A stretch of 64,000 nucleotides of DNA from RPQJ01 sp963696545 (GTDB lineage Bacteria; Pseudomonadota; Gammaproteobacteria; Steroidobacterales; Steroidobacteraceae), in the NCBI GenBank assembly GCA_963696545.1, contig CAVOKQ010000007.1, positions 186,001 through 250,000 of the forward strand, written 5' to 3'. The notes under the pieces were generated by a model. It made no database searches, was not told the origin of the DNA, and saw only the letters and a program-made list of their open reading frames with translations. Each line of letters starts with the position of its first letter. The stretch's first letter is position 1. Positions 36,852 through 45,073 of the stretch are shown piece by piece. A program made the position numbers and the translations under genes.

Positions 36852-38615
36852 CTACCTGTATTTAAACGTGTCGTCGGGCGGAGTGTAAAGCCGCGCTGCG
36901 GCCCGGTCACCCTTCTCCGCGCACTCCGGGTCCGGGCTGCCGGTCACCAGGTACCAGTGCTGCCGGTTCGCCTTGCCCAGGTCCACCGACTGGGCGTCCT
37001 TGAAGCACAGTTCGCGCACGCGCTTGTCCATGACCAGCGCACGCTGCGGATCCGCAGCCAGCCAGGCGGCGGCATCGGCAGCCTCGCTCTCACGCTCGCG
37101 CCAGCGCGCGTGCCCGAAATTGAAGCTCGGACGTTGCAGCTGCAGCAGGTACTGCTCCTTGGCGCCGACGAGAGCGAGTTCCTCGATCCCCGCGCTCGCC
37201 TGTTGCACGCGTTCCGTGAAAGCGCGTCCCGAGCGCGCGGCATCGATCCGTGGGTACACGACGTAGCCGGTGAACGCGAGGATCGTGGCGAGCACGCCCG
37301 CGTAGGCGAGCCACGCGTCACGCACGCGAAACACGGCGAGCGCCGCTCCGCAGCACAGTGCGATCACGACGAGCGGCACGACGGGCTGGATGCCGAACTG
37401 TCTCGCGACCCGCGCCGCCCGGTCCGCATCGAAGCCGAGATATGCCGCGGCCAGCGCCGCCGCTGCAGTCAGCAGGCATGCAAGCACGAACGCAAGACGC
37501 CGGGGCCCGCGAGCGCGCAGCAACTCGGGGAGCCACGGCCCGGCCGCCATCGCCAGCGCGGGAATCGCCGGCAGCACGTACAGGCTTCGCTTGCCGCTGC
37601 TCGCCGTGAAGAACAGCACGACGATCACGACCCAGGCGAGCAGGACGGCGACCAGCGTGTCGCGATTGCGCAGCGCGGCGCGCCACCTCGGCCACAGCCA
37701 CGGCGTCAGCGCGATCAGCGGCAGCCAGAAGAGCGGGATGATCTGCACGAAGTAGTAATAGAGCGGCGCATGGTGGTGCCACGCGTCCGCATATCGGGTC
37801 ACCGTCTGTTTGAGCAGGATCTCGTTGCGGTAGTCGAGCAGGTCGCCGCCCGCGGAGGTCGCCACGATCATCGGCACGAACCACAATCCAATCGCCAGCA
37901 GCATCGACGCGAGGCCCGCGAGCCCGAGGCTGCGCATGCGCGGCACGGGTGCGGGCCAGCTGCGGCGCACGAGCACGGCGAACGGAAGCAGCGCGAGCAA
38001 CGGCAGAAAGCCGACGCCCTTGGTGATGACACCGAGCCCTGCTGCGGCCCAGCCGACCAGGAACCACCCTCGAGCCGGACCCTGGCACAGGTGCCGCAGC
38101 AGGCCGTACAGGCTCAGCGTCGTGAAGAAACACAGCGTGGCGTCGATCTGCGCCTGGCGCGCCTGCCACACGAACTGGAAAGTAAGCAGCAGCAGGAAGC
38201 CCGCGGCGAGGCCGGCTTCGCGGCCGCGCGCCCGGCGTACCAGGTCGTACGTCAGCAGCACCGTGCCGAGCCCGGCGAGCAGCGACGGCAGCAGGAAGCC
38301 CACACGCAGCGAGCCGGTCAGCGACGTGGCGACGGCGATCAGCCAGAAGAAGACCGGCGGCTTGTCGGCATAGAGATCGCCGCCGACGCGCGGGATCAGC
38401 CAGTCGCCCGAGCGCAGCATGTCCTGCGCGATCAGCGCAAAGCGCGGCTCGTCGGGCGGCCAGGGATCTCGCAAGCCGAGGCCGGTCGCCATCAGCAGCA
38501 GCCCGAACCCCAGCAGCCACAGCACGTCGAGCGTGACGTCGCGGCCGGAGGTACGGCCCGGACGCAGTAGTCGGTCGAGAAAAGCCGGAGCGGCGGGACC
38601 CTCGACCGGGGCCAT
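36852..38615 (-). CDS. ArnT-like membrane glycosyltransferase (GT83/PMT family)
   Basis: Integral membrane protein of 587 residues with about twelve hydrophobic helices and a soluble C-terminal domain. The first periplasmic loop has the family's DPWPPDEPRFALIAQDM motif with the acidic DE pair, and DKPPVFFW follows. Such enzymes take a sugar from undecaprenyl phosphate and transfer it to lipid A, other lipids or proteins in the periplasm. The start at 38615 shares one base with the stop of the GT2 gene (TGATG), so the donor-making and donor-using enzymes are coupled. Aminoarabinose-making arn genes are not present, so the sugar is unknown. Confidence 0.9.
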   Translation of the reverse strand: MAPVEGPAAPAFLDRLLRPGRTSGRDVTLDVLWLLGFGLLLMATGLGLRDPWPPDEPRFALIAQDMLRSGDWLIPRVGGDLYADKPPVFFWLIAVATSLTGSLRVGFLLPSLLAGLGTVLLTYDLVRRARGREAGLAAGFLLLLTFQFVWQARQAQIDATLCFFTTLSLYGLLRHLCQGPARGWFLVGWAAAGLGVITKGVGFLPLLALLPFAVLVRRSWPAPVPRMRSLGLAGLASMLLAIGLWFVPMIVATSAGGDLLDYRNEILLKQTVTRYADAWHHHAPLYYYFVQIIPLFWLPLIALTPWLWPRWRAALRNRDTLVAVLLAWVVIVVLFFTASSGKRSLYVLPAIPALAMAAGPWLPELLRARGPRRLAFVLACLLTAAAALAAAYLGFDADRAARVARQFGIQPVVPLVVIALCCGAALAVFRVRDAWLAYAGVLATILAFTGYVVYPRIDAARSGRAFTERVQQASAGIEELALVGAKEQYLLQLQRPSFNFGHARWRERESEAADAAAWLAADPQRALVMDKRVRELCFKDAQSVDLGKANRQHWYLVTGSPDPECAEKGDRAAARLYTPPDDTFKYR

Positions 38616-39376
38616 CAGGTCTCCTCTTTCACCGGCACGCGCGGCGAGGAGCGGCGGATCAGCCACATCACGCCGAAAAGATCGACGATGCCGACCCAGA
38701 GACGGTTGTGCAGGCCGTATTTCGACGTGCCCCGCGTTCGCTCGCGATGATTGACGGGCACTGAGATCACCTCAAAGCCCTCGCGCTGGAACAGCGCCGG
38801 CATGAAGCGATGCATGTGGTTGAAGCGCGGCATGTCCATGTATACGGCGCGGTCGAAGACCTTGATGCCGCAACCGGTGTCGGGCGTGCCGTCCTTCAGC
38901 ATCCCGCCACGCACCCCGTTCGCGACGCGCGACGACATCCGCCTGAGCCAGGTGTCGCGCCGCGTCGTGCGGTTACCCATGACCAGCCGAAGCTTCTTCG
39001 AGCTGGATTGCCGGGCCGCGTCGAGCAGCTTCGGGATGTCGGCCGGATCGTTCTGCCCGTCTCCGTCGAGCGTCGCGATCCAGCCGGCCCGCGCCTCGCG
39101 CACGCCGGTCGCGACGGCCGCGCTCTGGCCCGAGCGCACCGCGTGGCGGATCAGCCGGATCTCCGGCATGCCGGCGGCTCTGGCCGCGAGCACGGCCTTC
39201 GAGGTGCCGTCGGTGCTGCCGTCGTCCACGAAAATCGTCTCGAAGGCGTAGCGTCCGGACAGTGCGGCGTGGATCTCGCGCGCGAGCGGTTCGACGTTGT
39301 CCTGCTCGTTGCAGACCGGGATCACGACCGAAACGTCGAGTCCCTGCGTCGGGCCGTTGGCGTGGGAAGATGTCAA
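38615..39376 (-). CDS. GT2 glycosyltransferase, ArnC/DPM1-like
   Basis: Cytosolic or membrane-associated glycosyltransferase, 253 residues from a TTG at 39376 that is preceded by GGAG at good spacing; an ATG at 39448 is in frame but has no family-like extension. VSVVIPVCNEQDNVEPL, FVDDGSTDGT and LDGDGQNDP are GT-A motifs with DxD-type metal ligands. One hydrophobic segment is near the C-terminus. Family members make polyprenyl-phosphate sugars, and the coupled ArnT-like gene would use that product. Confidence 0.88.
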   Translation of the reverse strand: MTSSHANGPTQGLDVSVVIPVCNEQDNVEPLAREIHAALSGRYAFETIFVDDGSTDGTSKAVLAARAAGMPEIRLIRHAVRSGQSAAVATGVREARAGWIATLDGDGQNDPADIPKLLDAARQSSSKKLRLVMGNRTTRRDTWLRRMSSRVANGVRGGMLKDGTPDTGCGIKVFDRAVYMDMPRFNHMHRFMPALFQREGFEVISVPVNHRERTRGTSKYGLHNRLWVGIVDLFGVMWLIRRSSPRVPVKEET

Positions 39377-39403
39377 GGCGAGGACTCCGCGCGGCGGGAC
39401 GCT

Positions 39404-39409
39404 AGTATA
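39404..39409 (-). promoter_or_regulatory. candidate -10 box for the GT2/ArnT-like operon
   Basis: TATACT on the minus strand, 28 bases before the TTG start of the GT2 gene, within the 89-bp divergent gap to the DUF374 gene. The -35 region is poor. Confidence 0.35.
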
Positions 39410-39465
39410 GACGCTCGACCGCCGTGCGCCGAACCCGACCCGCGCCAACCTGGCCCAATGAACAG

Positions 39466-40230
39466 ATGACCGACAGCAACGACAAGCCGGAACTGGAGGA
39501 ACTGCGCAACACCCTGTACCGCAAGGTCACGAAGGGCAAGCGCAGGCTGACCCCGGCCCGGCTCTTCATGTACCGAATAGCCGTCGCGATCGGCTACGTG
39601 CTGGGTCGCCTGCTCTGGGCGTCGTGCCGCATGCGGCCGCCGCTCAGGATCGAAGGCGCGCGGCAGGCCGTACGCGAGTACCAGTCGATCATCCCAGCCT
39701 ACTGGCACCAGCACATGCTGTTTGCGGTGCGTGGACTGCTCGACCTCAGACCGGAGGGCATGAAGCTCGGCTTCCTGATCAGTCCGTCGGTGGATGGTGT
39801 CGCGCCGTCGATGCTGGTGCAGAAGATCGGCGGGCACGTGATCCGCGGATCGTCGACGCACACCGGTGCCCGCGCGCTGCGCGATTTCTACGAGGTGATC
39901 GTCAAGCAGCAGATATCGCCTGCGATCACGCCGGATGGACCGCGTGGCCCGGTGCACGAATTCAAGCCGGGCGCGGTACTGCTCTCGCAGCTCACCGGCA
40001 AGCCGGTCGTGCTGGTGAGCGTCGCGGCTTCGCACACGTGGCGCTTCAAGACCTGGGACAGCTTCGAACTGCCCCTCCCCTTCAGCCGGGTGGTGATCGC
40101 CTATGGCGAGCCGACTCGCGTGCCGCGAGTCCTGAACGCCGACGCACTGGCGCGCATGCAGGCCGAGATGGCGGAGAAGCTGCAGGCGCTGAACGCAGAG
40201 GCGCGCGCCGCGCTCGACGCCCGGGCCTAG
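39466..40230 (+). CDS. DUF374 lysophospholipid acyltransferase-like protein
   Basis: Protein of 254 residues with one N-terminal hydrophobic segment. It matches the DUF374 family, related to LpxL and PlsC acyltransferases: IPAYWHQHMLFA with the probable catalytic His, GVAPSMLVQKIGG, and the diagnostic TPDGPRGP. Members transfer acyl chains to Kdo or lipid A-type acceptors in some bacteria; the substrate here is unknown. The ATG at 39466 precedes TDSNDKPELEE. Its stop overlaps that of the convergent phosphopantetheinyl transferase. Confidence 0.85.
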   Translation: MTDSNDKPELEELRNTLYRKVTKGKRRLTPARLFMYRIAVAIGYVLGRLLWASCRMRPPLRIEGARQAVREYQSIIPAYWHQHMLFAVRGLLDLRPEGMKLGFLISPSVDGVAPSMLVQKIGGHVIRGSSTHTGARALRDFYEVIVKQQISPAITPDGPRGPVHEFKPGAVLLSQLTGKPVVLVSVAASHTWRFKTWDSFELPLPFSRVVIAYGEPTRVPRVLNADALARMQAEMAEKLQALNAEARAALDARA

Positions 40231-40823
40231 CGCGGCAGTTCGATCGCGACGACGTCCACGTCGTCGACCGGCGTCGGCGAGGCGAGATGCGCGATCATGG
40301 GGCCCGGCAACATCACGCGCGTCAGTGTGTAGACCGAGCCATTGAGCGTGCCGGTCGCGAGCGCAGCGTCGAGCTCGACTGATTTCGCGACGCGAAGACC
40401 CTGTCCCGCGACCTTCAGCACGGCCTCGGTGGCCGTCCATCGTTCGAGCCTGGCTGGATCGGCGGTAATACTGCCCTGCCCGCCCGCGGTTTCCTCGAGA
40501 TCGAAGCCGATGTCGGCATGGGTGCACAAGGCCGCCGCAACACAATCTCGACCGTGCGACACGCTGAAGTACGGACCACCGACCAGCAGCGGTTTACCCC
40601 CCATCGGGAACCGCAGCACCCCGGTGTCGGCAGCACGCCCGGTGAGACGCAACGCGCCGTCCAGCACCAGCGACAGGCCCGCGAGACTGGCGTGGCGGTC
40701 CCGCTCGCTGCGCCGCTCGAGTTCGAGGCGCCGGGCATATGGCAGCGCGCGCAGCAGTGCATCGAACGCGTCGGGTCGCGAACTTTCGTCGAGCCGCGCG
40801 TGCAGCACCAGCACCCTGACCAT
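40227..40823 (-). CDS. 4'-phosphopantetheinyl transferase (Sfp type)
   Basis: Activates acyl carrier proteins by adding the phosphopantetheine arm. 198 residues. Diagnostic motifs are FSVSHGRDCV, the metal-binding IGFDLEE, and WTATEAVLK (the WxxxEAxxK signature). The next gene, on the opposite strand, encodes an enzyme with a fused acyl carrier domain, its probable target. ATG 40823 chosen because the protein begins VRVLVLHARLD without the GC-rich extension upstream. Confidence 0.9.
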   Translation of the reverse strand: MVRVLVLHARLDESSRPDAFDALLRALPYARRLELERRSERDRHASLAGLSLVLDGALRLTGRAADTGVLRFPMGGKPLLVGGPYFSVSHGRDCVAAALCTHADIGFDLEETAGGQGSITADPARLERWTATEAVLKVAGQGLRVAKSVELDAALATGTLNGSVYTLTRVMLPGPMIAHLASPTPVDDVDVVAIELPR

Positions 40824-40929
40824 GAGCGCGATTCTGGTGGGTCCGGCCGCAGACCGCCAGCCACGCGACCCCGGCCGCCGATTCTGGGAGAATCGCGGCT
40901 GTTGCGACTGACAGCTGAGCGACCCGGCC

Positions 40930-42900
40930 ATGACCAGATACCAGACGCTTCCGCAGATGCTCGACGACCGCGCGCGCGGCTCGGGCGCGATCGGCTACCT
41001 CGAAGGCGAGAACGCCGAGAAGTCGCTGAAGATGGTCGACCTGCGGCGTCGCGCGCTCGGCATCCTGCACCACCTGCAGAAGCTTGGGGCAAAGCCGGGA
41101 GACAAGCTGATCCTGCACGTCGCGAGCAACGAGCAGTTCATCGATGCGTTCTGGGCCTGCCTGTACGGCGGCATCGTGCCGGTGCCGGTCGCGGTCGGCA
41201 TCAGCGACGAGCACAAGCACAAGCTGCTGCGCATCGCGCGGCAGCTGGGCTCGCCGTTCCTGTACACCGACCGGAAACTGCGCGACCGCCTGGCCGAATT
41301 CGCCACCGCGCTTGGGCGTGCGGGGCCGTGGCCGGCGCTCGCGACCCGCTCGTTCGTCGTGGACCAGCTCGACGACATCTCGCGTGAAGGCACGCAGGCC
41401 ACGCTCGCTTCCGACCAGATTGCGTTCATCCAGTTCTCGTCGGGCTCGACCAGCGAACCGAAGGGCGTCGTGCTCACGCACGGCAACATCCTCGCCAATG
41501 CCGACGGCGCGCAACGTGCCGCGCAGTTTTCCGAGGAAGACATCTCGCTCAGCTGGATGCCGCTGACACACGACATGGGCCTGATCGGCTTTCACCTGAT
41601 GATCATGTACGCGGGCGCGCGCCAGTACCTGATGCCCACCGATCTCTTCGTACGTCGCGCGCTGCTGTGGATGAAGTTCGCGTCGGCGAAGCGCGCCACG
41701 CTCACGTCGTCGCCGAACTTCGGCTACCGGCATTTCCTGCGCGCGCTCGGCGACAAGACACTCGAGGGCGTGGACCTCTCGAGCGTGCGGCTGATCTTCA
41801 ACGGCGCCGAGCCGATCTCGGTCGAGCTGGCCGGCGAGTTCCTCGCGCGCATGGCGCCCTACGGCCTGCGGCGCAACGCGATGTATCCGGTCTACGGGCT
41901 CGCCGAGGCATCGCTCGCGGTGGCGTTCCCGCCGCCGGGCTCGGACTACAAGTACATCACCGTGGACCGCACGTCGCTCGGCGTTGGCGCGCAGGCGCGG
42001 CTCGTCGCCGACAACGACCCGATCGCTCTCAAGTTGATGTGCGAAGGCAAACCGATCCCGTACACGAGCGTGCAGCTGCTGGACGATGCCGGCACCGTGG
42101 TGGCACCAGAGACCGTCGGGCACCTGCTGATCCGCGGCGACAACGTCACGCGCGGCTACTTCGAGAATCCCGAAGCCAACGCGGCCGCGGTCACGCCCGA
42201 CGGCTGGGTGCGGACGGGAGACCTCGCGCTGTGGCACGCCGACGAGCTGTACGTCACCGGCCGCTCGAAGGAAATCATCTTCGTCAACGGCCAGAACTAC
42301 TACCCGCACGACCTCGAGATGATCCTGCAGGGCCACCCCGGCCTCGAGCACGGCAAGGTTGCCGCCGCCGGCGTGCGCAATCCGGACTCGCCGACCGATG
42401 AACTGGTGCTGTTCGTGACGCACAAGGGCGATATCGCGGATTTCCTGCCGGTCGCCGCGCACGCCGTGCACCTCGTGAACGAGCACGCAGGTGTCGAGGT
42501 GGCGCGAGTCGTGCCGGTGACGCGGATGCCGAAGACCACCAGCGGCAAGCTGCAGCGCAGCGCCCTTGCCGCGGCGTACGCCAACGGTGAGTTCGCTGCG
42601 GAGCTCGCGGCATTCGACGCAGCGTGGGCCGCCGCGCATGGCCAGGGCCGGGCCGCCGCAGGCAGCGTCGAGCGACAGCTGAAGGCGATCGTCGACGATG
42701 CGCTGCCCGGCAAGAGCATCGACGTGGACGACAACCTGTTCGAGGTTGGCGCCAGCTCACTGACGCTGATCCAGATCCACGAGAAGATCGACGAGCTGTT
42801 CCCCGGCGCGGTGGACCTGACCGAGCTGTTCGACTTCCCGACGGTGTCGCAGCTCGCGAAGCACCTGGAGGCGAAGCTGGGGCAGTCGGGCGGTCAGTAG
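40930..42900 (+). CDS. fatty-acyl-AMP ligase fused to an acyl carrier protein
   Basis: Protein of 656 residues. Residues about 1-560 form an ANL adenylating enzyme: the ATP loop FSSGSTSEPKG, the YGLAEASLAV segment, TGDLALW and the C-terminal GKLQRSAL lysine. Residues about 570-650 are an acyl carrier domain with the modified serine in GASSLTL (S610). Such fusions activate a free fatty acid as acyl-AMP and load it on their own carrier. A dedicated phosphopantetheinyl transferase lies upstream and two LpxL-type acyltransferases downstream. The tail overlaps the convergent acyltransferase by seven bases. A starter module of a polyketide-like lipid is an alternative reading. Confidence 0.9.
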   Translation: MTRYQTLPQMLDDRARGSGAIGYLEGENAEKSLKMVDLRRRALGILHHLQKLGAKPGDKLILHVASNEQFIDAFWACLYGGIVPVPVAVGISDEHKHKLLRIARQLGSPFLYTDRKLRDRLAEFATALGRAGPWPALATRSFVVDQLDDISREGTQATLASDQIAFIQFSSGSTSEPKGVVLTHGNILANADGAQRAAQFSEEDISLSWMPLTHDMGLIGFHLMIMYAGARQYLMPTDLFVRRALLWMKFASAKRATLTSSPNFGYRHFLRALGDKTLEGVDLSSVRLIFNGAEPISVELAGEFLARMAPYGLRRNAMYPVYGLAEASLAVAFPPPGSDYKYITVDRTSLGVGAQARLVADNDPIALKLMCEGKPIPYTSVQLLDDAGTVVAPETVGHLLIRGDNVTRGYFENPEANAAAVTPDGWVRTGDLALWHADELYVTGRSKEIIFVNGQNYYPHDLEMILQGHPGLEHGKVAAAGVRNPDSPTDELVLFVTHKGDIADFLPVAAHAVHLVNEHAGVEVARVVPVTRMPKTTSGKLQRSALAAAYANGEFAAELAAFDAAWAAAHGQGRAAAGSVERQLKAIVDDALPGKSIDVDDNLFEVGASSLTLIQIHEKIDELFPGAVDLTELFDFPTVSQLAKHLEAKLGQSGGQ

Positions 42901-43721
42901 ACGCCGCGCTTCAGCTTCCAGCGCCGGTGCGACCACCACCAGCCGGGCGGATCGTCGCGGATCCAGCGTTCGAGCGACCGTGCGTAGCGTGAAGTGATCT
43001 CGCCGGATGGCAGCTTCTCGCCGGCGTCGTTCAGCGGCTCGAACACCAGCTCGTAGCACCCGCGTGCCAGGCGGTTCATCCGCACCAGCACCACCTGCGA
43101 GCGCAGTGCGCGCCCCAGCAGTTCCGGCCCCATGTAGAAAGCCGTGTCCTGGTCCAGGAACGTGACCCAGTGCTTCTCGGGACTGGTGCGCGGCACCTGG
43201 TCGGCCACGAGCCCGATCGCGGCTGCCTCGCGGAAATTCGCGAGCTCGCGCAGCACGGACTTCGCGGGAATCAGCCGTGCGCCGAACCGCGAGCGCATCG
43301 CCTTCATCCAGCGGTCGGCGCGCAGATTCTTCAGCGGCTTGTAGAGCCCGATGATGCGCTCGCCGAACTCGAGCGACAGCCGCAGCAGCATCCATTCGAA
43401 GTTGCCGTGGTGGGCGCCGACGAGGATCAGCGGCCGCGGCGGTGCGGCAACGGCGATCGCCTGCGGGTTCGCGAGCGTGACACGCGCGCGAAGCTCTGCC
43501 GCGTCGATCCGCGGCGAATACAGTGCTTCGGCCACCGCCTCGCCCTGCCGTCGCGCAAACTCCTGCTCGATCGTTCGCAGTTCGGCGGGCGACGCTGCGG
43601 GGAATGACCGCTGCAGGTTTTCGCGCACGACCTGCCTGCGCAGACCGAACACCCGATACGCGAGCCAGGCCGCGGCGCCGGCCGATGCGTAGCAGATCCG
43701 CAGCAGCAATCCGTCAGTCAT
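42894..43721 (-). CDS. LpxL/HtrB-type lipid A acyltransferase (copy 1)
   Basis: Membrane-anchored acyltransferase of 275 residues, related to lipid A late acyltransferases (E. coli LpxL 306). The catalytic HX4E motif is present in AHHGNFEW, preceded by an N-terminal hydrophobic segment. VADQVPRTSPEKHWVTFL and MGPELLGRA are family segments. It overlaps the following homologous gene by eight bases. Acyl donors of this family are acyl-ACPs, which suits the neighbouring acyl-AMP-ligase-ACP. Confidence 0.9.
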   Translation of the reverse strand: MTDGLLLRICYASAGAAAWLAYRVFGLRRQVVRENLQRSFPAASPAELRTIEQEFARRQGEAVAEALYSPRIDAAELRARVTLANPQAIAVAAPPRPLILVGAHHGNFEWMLLRLSLEFGERIIGLYKPLKNLRADRWMKAMRSRFGARLIPAKSVLRELANFREAAAIGLVADQVPRTSPEKHWVTFLDQDTAFYMGPELLGRALRSQVVLVRMNRLARGCYELVFEPLNDAGEKLPSGEITSRYARSLERWIRDDPPGWWWSHRRWKLKRGVY

Positions 43722-44559
43722 AGACCCGCCGGGTGCGCTTCCAGCGGTTGTACGCCCAGAAGTACTGCGCCGGATACTCGCGCGCCTGCGCCTCGACGGC
43801 GCGAACGTACGACTCTACGATCCGATCCGGATCCGCGCGCTCGCCGGGCGCGAGCAACGGGACGAAGCGCACGGCATACCGTCCGCGGGCCACGCGACGG
43901 ATGGCCAGGAAGAATGGCTGGTAACCCATCTTGGCGCCGATCCAGCCGGGGCCGCGAAAAAATGCCGTCTCCTTGCCGAAGAACGGCAACCAGCTCTGCT
44001 GCTCGCTCGAAGCGGCCGGCGACTGGTCCGCCACCAGCGCCATCAGTTTCACCGCGCCGCGCTGTTCGATCAGGTGCTGCACGATCTGCTTGGCGGGCAC
44101 CATGGTCGCGCCGAAGCGGCCGCGCACCTCGTTCAACGCCCGGTTCGCGGGTTCGCGGCTCGCGGGCTTGTAGGCGGCCACGAGCGGCGTGCCGAACGCG
44201 GTCGAACACCTGAGCAGCAACCACTCCCAGTTGCAGTGATGTGCCGCGAGCAGCATCACGCGCTTGCCACTCTTCAGGACATCTTCGACGGCCTCGGGAT
44301 TGTCGAACCGCAGCCGGTCGGCCAGGTCGGTCGGGTCGATGCTCGCACCGTGAACCGCCTCGGCCACGAGTTCGCCGAGATAGCGATAGAAGTCCCCAGC
44401 GATGCGCCGTCGCTCGGCCTCAGACGCGTCCGGAAGGCAGCGGGCCAGCCCTTCGCGCACGAAGCCGGCGCGCCAGCGGAACACGCGGGCCAGAAACGCG
44501 AGCACCGCACAACTCGCGTACAGCACGGGCAGGGGCAGCCGGGAAAACGCGCGAATCAC
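43714..44559 (-). CDS. LpxL/HtrB-type lipid A acyltransferase (copy 2)
   Basis: Second acyltransferase of the same family, 281 residues, GTG start at 44559. AHHCNWEW holds the HX4E motif; VADQSPAASSEQQSWLPFFGKETAFFRGP corresponds to the substrate side. It differs clearly from copy 1, so the pair is an old duplication and the two may act on different positions. It is first in its two-gene operon. Confidence 0.9.
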   Translation of the reverse strand: MIRAFSRLPLPVLYASCAVLAFLARVFRWRAGFVREGLARCLPDASEAERRRIAGDFYRYLGELVAEAVHGASIDPTDLADRLRFDNPEAVEDVLKSGKRVMLLAAHHCNWEWLLLRCSTAFGTPLVAAYKPASREPANRALNEVRGRFGATMVPAKQIVQHLIEQRGAVKLMALVADQSPAASSEQQSWLPFFGKETAFFRGPGWIGAKMGYQPFFLAIRRVARGRYAVRFVPLLAPGERADPDRIVESYVRAVEAQAREYPAQYFWAYNRWKRTRRVYD

Positions 44560-45073
44560 TTTATCAGGCGATGCCGCAGAGAACCGCTGCCAGCAAGAAC
44601 CTGGAAATCACTTTGTTCATAGTGGGTTGCTACCGATCCCCGGAACGACGAAAGCGTGGAAGGTATCAGGGGGATCGGATTGTACGGGCGTGGCCGCCCG
44701 ACTCCCAAGACGTTTGGCAGGCGAGGAACCATGCTGGCTGCGGGTACCCTGTAACCGTTTACTGACTCGAATGTCTCCTCACTTAAGGTGCTCGCGCAGC
44801 ATTCGCCAGCACGCGGCCTGGCTTCAGGCCCTGCGCTGGAATCGGGGGGCAGGTCACGATTGCCTGCCGCATTCCCGGAACGAAATGCCGAACCTGGGAC
44901 CGGCTGCCGACCTGACGGTCTCGCGTATCGCAAGAGCCGATGTATCATCGACAGATGAAACTGACCAGAAGCTTGGAACCGCCGCGACCGACGGCGTCCA
45001 GCAGCAAGCCGGTGCGGTCGTCATCCGGTCCATGCAATTTCCTGTCACCCAGTGCACAAAGAGGCCGCAGCCT
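44560..45073. other. intergenic region without a supported gene
   Basis: 514 bp between the divergent acyltransferase and TPR genes. Open frames are short and not family-like. It holds a 9-bp perfect inverted repeat (CCGATCCCC at 44633-44641, GGGGATCGG at 44670-44678) with a 28-base loop, and a TATCAT box at 44943-44948. It may contain promoters for both neighbours or a small RNA, but I cannot show one. Confidence 0.4.

Noticed and set aside
44560..45073. Small gene or small RNA between the acyltransferase and TPR genes
   Set aside because: Open frames are short and without a ribosome-binding site; the only structure is one 9-bp inverted repeat with a long loop, which is too little to name an RNA.
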